From NCBI RefSeq assembly GCF_017654505.1, contig NC_054552.1, positions 29,858,915 to 29,922,914 of the forward strand: 64,000 nt of DNA. Reading direction: 5' to 3'. This DNA comes from Polyodon spathula. Taxonomy: Eukaryota > Chordata > Actinopteri > Acipenseriformes > Polyodontidae. The notes under the pieces were generated by a model. It saw only the letters and a program-made list of their open reading frames with translations. It did not search any database and was not told the DNA's origin. Below, piece after piece: positions 28,421 through 37,400 of this stretch (positions within the stretch are counted from its first letter, which is position 1; the number at the start of each line of letters is the position of its first letter). The position numbers and the translations under genes are program-made.

Positions 28421-31400
28421 CCCAAAAAACAAACAAAAAACACCTATAAAAAACAAACCAAAACACACAAATTTGAAATGAGCACAACAAATGCAAACAA
28501 GTTTCAGTTTCAGTTAGTCCTAAATTTTATTCCAAGACCATGTTAAGCTTGTATTTATCACACAAAATAAGACATTTCAGAACTTAATACTGAAGTAGGA
28601 GAGCCTCACCTGGCAAAGAGTCTAGCAACTCCTTCACAATTTCTTCATGGCCGTAATAAGCTGCAACGACTGCTGGATTTTCATCTGTGGGCTCCCTGGG
28701 CAGGTCCACCCTGCCCTCCTTCAGTAAATATTGCACAGACTCCAGGTCTCCATTCCCTGCTGCAGCAGTGAGGAGCTGGTGCTGGAAAACAAACAAGCTC
28801 AATCAAACACACAATAGAAACTCGTTGCTCTTGAGGCTCTGATCAATCTATTACAAAACAATGTTTACAGTAATATATCAACTCAAAATGAACATTAACC
28901 CAGTCTACTGGATGCATTGAGATTTCCCCAGAAAGAAAGTAAGGAAATGGACCTTAAATATTTATACACCTCATATTTTTGTAGTATAGAGCAGAGTTTA
29001 TATAAATCCTACCAAAAATATTCACTAATGGGCAATATAAGTACTGTTTCTTTTATAAGCGGCAGAGTTTCTGCCTTTTAGGATAAGGTATAAAATAACT
29101 CTACTGACTAGGCTTCCTCAGGGACATGCAAGCGACAAGCAGACAGACACTACAGTGTGTTACTGCACGCCAACTTGTGAATCATTCTTACAGCTTACTG
29201 CTGAAGCCTCCCAGGAGATCTGAATCATTTCAATTCGCTTATTCAACACAGTGTTGGTATTAGGAGGCAGCAATCTGGATAAATGCAGACTTTCTCCAAC
29301 GGCAGTACAAAAGCTGGTGAAATGACACAGGTAGCAATACCCCTAGGTGATTAAAATACATATGAACAACAAAATATAAAAATTTTATAAAAATGGTCAT
29401 CCATAACTAATAAACACTGAGTAGAGCTGAATTTAGAAATACTAAATATGGTCAAATCTTTTGACTAGTAGTCATTGAGAAAGACTTGTAGCCTGCTTGT
29501 TGTAACTTCCTAAGTTTCCTTTTTTTTTTTTTTTTTTTTTATTTAGTTGTTGGCAATGGTTTTTACCCCGATTTGTCTTCTCAATTTGGAATGCCCAATT
29601 ATTTTTATCCCGGTTCACTGCTGCAACCCTCCAGCGGCTTGGGAAACGGAAGCTGAAACAAGCGTCCTCCGAAACAAGTTCTTGCCAAGACGTCATGTTT
29701 CGCACTGCGGATCCACAGCGAAGCCACCAGAACCATAGTGCCGGAGGACAACACAGATCTGAATGGCTCCACTGCAGACCTGCAGACACCCTGTCAGCCA
29801 CACGGGTCGCTGGTGCGCGGTGAACCATGGATTGCTTGCTGACCTAATCCCTCCCTACCCGGGCGGCGCTCAGTCAATTGTGCGCAGCCCCCTAGGAACC
29901 TCCGGTCAGTCACAATGACATTCAAACCTGCGATCTCCAGGCTATAGGGTGCATCCTGCACTCCATATGGAACTCCTTTACTGGATGCGCCACTCGGGGT
30001 GCGCCTTCCTAAAGCCTTTCTAAAATTAATACAGTGAAAGATTTACAACAGATAAATCTTTTCAGCTGATCAAAATCACATCAGCTTTCCTGCAGCTTTA
30101 GGAAATACCAAAATGGCAGTCAAAACAGTCCTGTTAGAGGTGGCATCTCAGAACACGAACCCTTTGGAAGCGCTGCAGTTAGCAGCCTTGACTGGGGCAA
30201 CCCTTACAGGTCAACATCAACACACTGCACAGCAAGTGCTGGGTCTGGTGTCGGCTACATCTTACTGATTAAAGACAGACATATTTTCAGGACTAAACAC
30301 TCTCCATTAGTTGAATTCATCATTATGAAGGGAAGATAATACTATCCCTGGTGGGTCATAAAAGACATTTTCTATCTACAGTTACATTCCCTTGAGCAAT
30401 TCGTGTAGGGTGTCGGTGGACGAGTCAAGAGTCAATGATCCAATGTCTTCATCTTATTTACAGCCTGGAGCACTGGGTGGATAATTATTTATTTCAGTAA
30501 ATAGGATAGCATTAAGAATGGGAATTACATAGGTTTGCCACCCTGTTTAAAAACAGATCAGAGTTTCCAGTCCACCTTATTTGCATCTTTCTAATGAACA
30601 CCTGCCCAAGGCAGAATAAGAAAATGCTCTGAGCACTCTGCAAACCCCAAGGTAATGCATTCCCCTGGCGACCTGCTGAGAGAGTCATTATGGCATACTG
30701 AAAACAATTAGCAATTACTTGGGATGCTGACGCAATGGCAAGGACACAAAATAAAACCTGATCTCATTTGCTAAACATTGCTCCTGTAATCTCTTTCAAT
30801 TACTGAAACCTTTTAGCTGGACTTTGTTATTAAAAATTTACAATGGTATATACTATATATTAACTAACTTAAGAAAACATACTAACATTTTTAATATGTT
30901 AGTATGATATTTCATAGATTTATTCATTCTAATCCTGATAAATCCCCCTAAGTGAATTTTTTTCTTTTAAATAATAAAGCCCAGCTTGTGCGAAACTTTA
31001 GTTACAGTAGGATAAACATTTGCAGTGAGTAGTAACACTGTACTCCTCCTAGAAACCAAACTATTAACAGCAAAAACTCAAACAAAAACTCAAAAGTCTC
31101 TTGTTAATTGTAACCTCAGCAGATTAGTTTTTATTCAAAGCAGAAATCTTCATAGCATTACAATACTGTAGCATTCAGCGGATTGGGTAGATCCCCGCAG
31201 TACAGAGAACTACAAAAGGAATTGCCTTTTCATGTAATATTTATAACAACCAGAACACAACCTGCACCCCAGGCTCCTCCAGTAGTTACTATACTTATTA
31301 TCTGATAACATGAGATGCACGCAACAGAATGCTCAAGAACACAACACAAGCATCTCCTGGCCCTGAGCAAACGAGACTAATTTCAACAGTCAGTGGAATT

Positions 31401-34400
31401 TTACCCAATATCAATACCAATCTCACCTATATTATTCCTCTTTTGATGTTCCATATATAGAACAAGCTACAGCAGTCACCCCCCCCCCCCAGACACATTT
31501 CCTGCAACATCTAATTGCAAGCTTCTTCTTATCAAGGTCGTCCTTATCCATATATCCACATTACGAGAAGAGATTATATACCATCTTAAAACAAGAAGCA
31601 TCTCATGTAAAATTAGAGCTATCAGTATCATGGACGAAAGCAGACGGATGGACACATTCTTTCATATATCCTCAGGATCATATTCAAGTTTTATCACAAA
31701 CAGATCAGAAGTGTAAGACTGGCATCTTCACATGCACCCTCATCTTTATATCAGTGTAATGCAGAGTACAGCTCAGTTAGGGTTTTAATGCAAATTAAAA
31801 GCAATGAAAGGCAAGATCATCTTAACACCCAATTTCTTCTATGTGCTTCAGAACAACAGAGAACAAATAGTAGTGTTTCTTATTTAATAACATTAGATGT
31901 ATCAATCTTTATTTTATATAGCGCCTGGCATAGTGGATTACAAGATGTGCTTTACAAGATGCAGTAACAGTATGGTATAAGCATGATTTTTACTAGCGGC
32001 TAATTGCATAATGAAAACCCTGACCATTATTATTCTTCTTTCTGTCTTTATGATGAATTCTATTCATGACTTAATGTAATTTTTGCATACAAATCACTTC
32101 GAAATGTGTTAGAAAAACAAGTAAGACTGCAGCAGTGTGTCTCCTGTCAGCCGACGGCCTGGACAGCAGCCTTACAGCATCAAGCCCACCTGGATGTGTG
32201 CCGTCTCATCCCCCATTAGACCCTTACCTTTTCCAGCCTGTTGTTCTCGCCACACGAGATTTTAATGAGCTCCTGGGCCCTGCTGGTTTCACCTTCTTTG
32301 TATGCAGCCTGGATGTTTTCGATGGTAGGAGACTGATTCAAAGTGGAATTGCCCAGGATGGACTGCTTGCCTCCCATATCCACAGTGCCTGCAGCAGAAA
32401 GAAGAGGAGCAGTCCAGCACATTAAGCAAACACTGCTGCAGTAGGAAAATAATAAAATCAGATTTACAGGCAGCTACCAACCCCTGTACAAAGACAGCTT
32501 TGAAAAATTAGTCACTTTTGTAGGAGAAAATATAATTTTCCTGCGATACTCTTATCAAACATGAAGTATAGTTAAGAATATGAAAAATGCTTTTTTTTTT
32601 TTTTTTTTTTTTTTGCTTCTTCAGCAGCTGGACTGGAGTTACGGGTACCATACAGTACTTGAGCATTCATTTATGAGCGATTGTAATGAGTCTATGATTC
32701 ATTGTAATGAATGCGTGCTTAAAGAATCATTAGGGCAATGACAAAATGCAAATCATATTGCAACACCAACTGGATTGCATGACTTTATTCAAATGAAAAA
32801 TGTTACCAATCAGGAATAACACACCGAGCAACTATAGTGAATGAACAAGGCAGATGGCTGCCTATTAAATACATTCTCCATCATTCACCTGTATTCAGCT
32901 GGTAAGAACAGGCTACTACCTTGTTCAGGTGACCATACAAATCTATAGGTATAACAACAAAGAAGCCAGCATGCAGAAGCTATAGCAGAACGCTTGTACT
33001 GCTGTTAGGTACAATTAGGTACAACTAATTTTCATAGTTCAGAATATTAAACACAAACCACACAAAGCACTCCAGATCTGTAATGTCTCTAGCAATCCTG
33101 GAGGTAAAATGCTTGCAGATAATAGCTAATATTCTGTAGTATATAGCCATGGGGGTTTTAAAAGGATGCACGTTGCACTAATCATGCTGTAGCTATTCAC
33201 ATGAGGGCGCAGGTTGTCTCAAACCACTTACTGTGGACGGAGTAAGCCTAGCCTCTCACTGTGGAGATAATCAAATACTGAATGGATTTTCTGTTTTACC
33301 TCTGCAAGAGAGGCAAACGTATCCGTTTCTAGGGAAAGTCAAAAGCTGCAAGATGCAGAATGAAAAACCGATGCCAGCTGTTTGAATTCCTAATACATTG
33401 CGGCTTAATGTAAGACCTTGTTAATTATTAAGCATCTGAGTCAGACAGATATCCGAGAAAGCTCAGGGGATCATGGCCATTAGAAACACAGCAAGCATCA
33501 CTGCAGCCTTTATGGTATGCAGCCAAGTTAGAAATCTGAAGGGCAAGAAACTGAGAAGCACAGGCCAAAGCATTTTATCAGAAGTTCACATGTAACCAAC
33601 CGTCTTTGTAGCACAGACCAAACCAGTGACACAATCTCAATGCAACAAATCTAGACTTATATAAATTTAATTTTTTTTTTCTACATTTCTTATTTAGTCC
33701 GCTCCAGAGTCAAGTTCACAGTTACTGTATCCGATGCAGTTGCAGTATATTATTATAAACTTTGATTAGCACACATTAAAAAAAAGCTGTATGTTTTCTG
33801 CTTAGTACATAGATCAAAGGGAAGTGCAAACCATATAGAAATGAATAAATCTATAAAAGAATCACATACTTAGAAAAACAAAGATTGTTCAGATTGACTG
33901 CCTCCCCCCTCCCTCACTACCCAAGCAGTGCAGTTAAACACCAGTAAAAGCTTTCACTGAGCCTGGCCTACAGTCACAGCAGCTAAACCTTGTGAATTAC
34001 TTCTGTCAACCTGAAGCAGTCTGCGTGTCTTGCTTAAAAATGAAAGGTCTGTCTGAATTGGGCATTTACTTGCACTTTAAGTCTGCAGCTTATCTGGAAT
34101 TAACAAGACTGGTAGCATGTTCTTAGTCTACTTTTTTATTTTATTTTATTCAAAAAGGGAATGACATCCATGCAAACAGCAATTTCACTTAATCTTTATT
34201 ACATAGGAGTTTTAGTATTTTACATAAATGCTTTAAGTTCGTTCCCGAGCTTATTCTGAAAGGGGGTAGTTGAAAGAGGAACTTGCTTGCTCACATATTA
34301 AAAATAGTTTGCTTGGGGTCCTCATTCATGCATGAGTTCTTATTAAACATTCGTATTAAAAGAGCAGCTGCACTGGTGCAGAGCGGAGACATACTGGAGC

Positions 34401-37400
34401 TTAAGGGAGCTGGCAACTAGAGTGTCAAGCTGGTGCTTAACAGAATTTTGTGCAAACTACACAAAACAGTGGGTACTGGTGACTAGTCCATTTCAGGAAC
34501 TGGCTGTAATAATCACTAGCAGCAGCCTATATTAGCATATTGCAGTGCTATTTTTATATATTCTTGTTCCACTGAATTATTGTGCTTAATCAGAAAGACA
34601 AGTGGAGACAGGTGGAGATTGTTCCAGATGAGAGCCTGCATTTAGCTAATATCAACATTAGTTAGGAAAGAAACTAGATGTATCTAGCAAAACAAAATAC
34701 AAATTAAATAATATGTAACGTTAACTTATTTTATGTATCTGATTTCATTGGGAATATATCTTAATATTTATGTCCTATATTAACAAACAATAAAACTTCC
34801 TTACAGTGACATGCTGTTTAATGGAAGCTATTTAAACACATAGCTATTATTTCCTTTTATGTCAAGTGCTTCCTTCACCTCATGCAATGCCTGCTCACGA
34901 GCACCGTCTGTAAACCCAGCCAGCGATACAGCAGTTAAACAAACCCAGTACTCGTCCTCACACTGACAGCCGATTCCAAAGTTTCACAGAACACAAGAAA
35001 AGGGTAAATATTGCTCACCTTTCTTTTCATATTGTGTGAATAAAACTGTAGATCCGGGGAGCTCAATCCTGTACGGCAACTCGATTTCTTGACACTAGCC
35101 GTGCGTTTCTGGCATGCTCATTTACTGGGTTTATTTTCTCATTTTTCCTAGAGACAGTGGCTGCAGTGTTATCCTTTGCAGCTCTTCTGACTGGTGTGGC
35201 TGACGCTCCTGTGTTCAGAAGACAGTGGCTTCCTAGTCGTAACAGCAAGCCTTGTCTCTGCTATCCTATAAGCCATTACAGTGAAATCCAACCCTCTCTA
35301 ACTGAAGTAGAGATTCACTGGGGGGGAAAAAAAAATCCATGTCGCCTTGAGGTGACCTCCAAGCCTGATTCCGCACCAGATGGCTTCGGCTAAATTCTAT
35401 TACATTAATAATATTGTTATAGAGTATATTGCTGTAGGATATTCACTCTGGTCCTTTCTACTGTAACACTTACAATCAAAAATGGGAAACGCCTGCAATA
35501 TGTTGCACGCACTTGTTTGCTGTGCATAAAACACCCTGTTGCATTTTTTTTTATATACATGATGGGCGGCACATTAGATCTGTCCGGTTTTAAAAGAGAG
35601 TTGATAGAAGATGCTGGGACAGCAGGTGATTCTGCATCTAAGGCTGTAACATTACAATTTAATTTTCTTAAATATTATTACAGTTTCATGTTGTTGTTGC
35701 TGCTCTTTTAATGTGTTATTGTAGGTGTATTTATTTTAAATTGGGTCAAAGCTGTCCCCTTTTTACACCACAAATTTCCTTCTGTCATTTTATTTTTATT
35801 GAGTCTCTCTTCTGGTAAATGTAGGCTTCACTAAACAAGTGCATGCTCACAGGTAGGTCTAAAGACAGGAGAGTCGGCTAGGAATTGGAATCAGTTTTGT
35901 TCCACGCTCTGATTTAAAATATAAATGTAGCGAATTCAGACTTTGATTTAAAAATGTCACACTGGGATAAGCTCTTGAGTTGCGGCAACTAGTATCCAAG
36001 AGTGTCACAGAAACAATTAAAATCAGTTACAATCATTTTTTCTGGGTCACACTTGGATACTAGTTGCCGTACCTCAAAAATTGATTTAACAACACTTACC
36101 AACTGCCCTATTTAAAGGGAGTTAAACAAATACTGTAAAGTCTTTATAGTATCTAAAGAACATACAGCATAGCAGAAAAAGTGCAAGTTCATATTATTGC
36201 CATGCGCTTCACGACTGAATATTAACGTGCTCCTCACTGTGCTGCATTGCCCAACACCAGCAACAGTAATCAATAACAAACCACAACTAGCAGAAGACCG
36301 TAAGAAAAGCAAGAAGCTTTGCATTCAGTTTTGGTAGAGAGCTGGCAGGTTTACCAAGCTTTTCACAACTTAAAACAGCATGTTTTACCTTTGGCTTAGA
36401 ACGCAAAATACGTAGCCATACTAAAAAACAAAACAAAAAAAAAAAAACACAGGATACACAACATAGCCAGTTCATGAACTTTCATTTCAGGGTGCCTGAA
36501 ATAGCTGCATTTTCAAGATGGGTATCACATAAGCGGCATGCTGAAAGTGTCACCTCGATAGGTGTTAGATAAATCTTTAAAAGATTAGTAAAACAAAGAT
36601 TGTTTGAAAAATAAAGTTTGCTTGCTGATATTTACAACCTTCTTCAGCATGAGTGAACTTGCAGGGGAGGAAGCTTGAGACCCGAATGGTTACCACCACA
36701 CCATAAAAAACCAGAAGAGAGATGGTGGTATGCCCCCCCCCTCCAAATCAATCACCTATAGTGTATGCATTAACAAGACTCAAAACCTTGTCAGTACATC
36801 TAAACATGCTTTAAATCTACTATCAACTGGCTTTAAAAAAAAAAAAAAAAAACATAAACAAAATACAACATTTTAAATTGGAGATATTCCTTCATTTCTT
36901 ATCTAGTCTCTCTCAGAAGTTATTTGTTAAGGCAAAGCCTGTTCTACCAGCTATACATAAAAGAGCCAGCATGACAAACCTCAACCTTAATATCAACAGT
37001 GGAATCACACATCTGCCCAATTCTGGGATACAAGATTTGCAAAGTTAAGAGTTCACTTGCAGGCAATTTCAGCTCAGTCTAATTTGTCTTTTTACAGACT
37101 TGCAGTACTTCTAGAAACTGAAACCCAGAGGTGGTTAAACATGCAGTAAAGTCAGACACAGTATAAACCGACTACAGGCAGAAAGTGCCTACTTCTTTTT
37201 AATGCTGCTTGGAAACAGAAGAGTCATTTTGGTAGACAAATGCTAACACATAGTGAAGCAAATGCATAGCAGATTAACTTAAAAAAAAAATACTGTAATA
37301 GATAGCTTAACAAATAGTGACATTTTTTCTGGTACTTGTGTTTTTTTTTAGTTAATCTTCTTTCTGTGTAATAAACTAAAGTACTTGAGACCTCTTTCTC

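Larger units (their letters stand above)
28782..32227 (-). other. LRRK1 intron 3
   Basis: 3.4 kb holding the SINE at 29519-30003 and a repeat fragment near 31903-31980 (CTTTATTTTATATAGCGCC), otherwise AT-rich sequence. I see no coding signal. Confidence 0.6.

Noticed and set aside
29472..29828. 118-aa minus-strand ORF
   Set aside because: It lies within the SINE body and has no protein similarity that I recognise.
35063..35393. Overlapping ORFs on both strands in LRRK1 intron 2
   Set aside because: No recognisable domain; ordinary intronic open frames.
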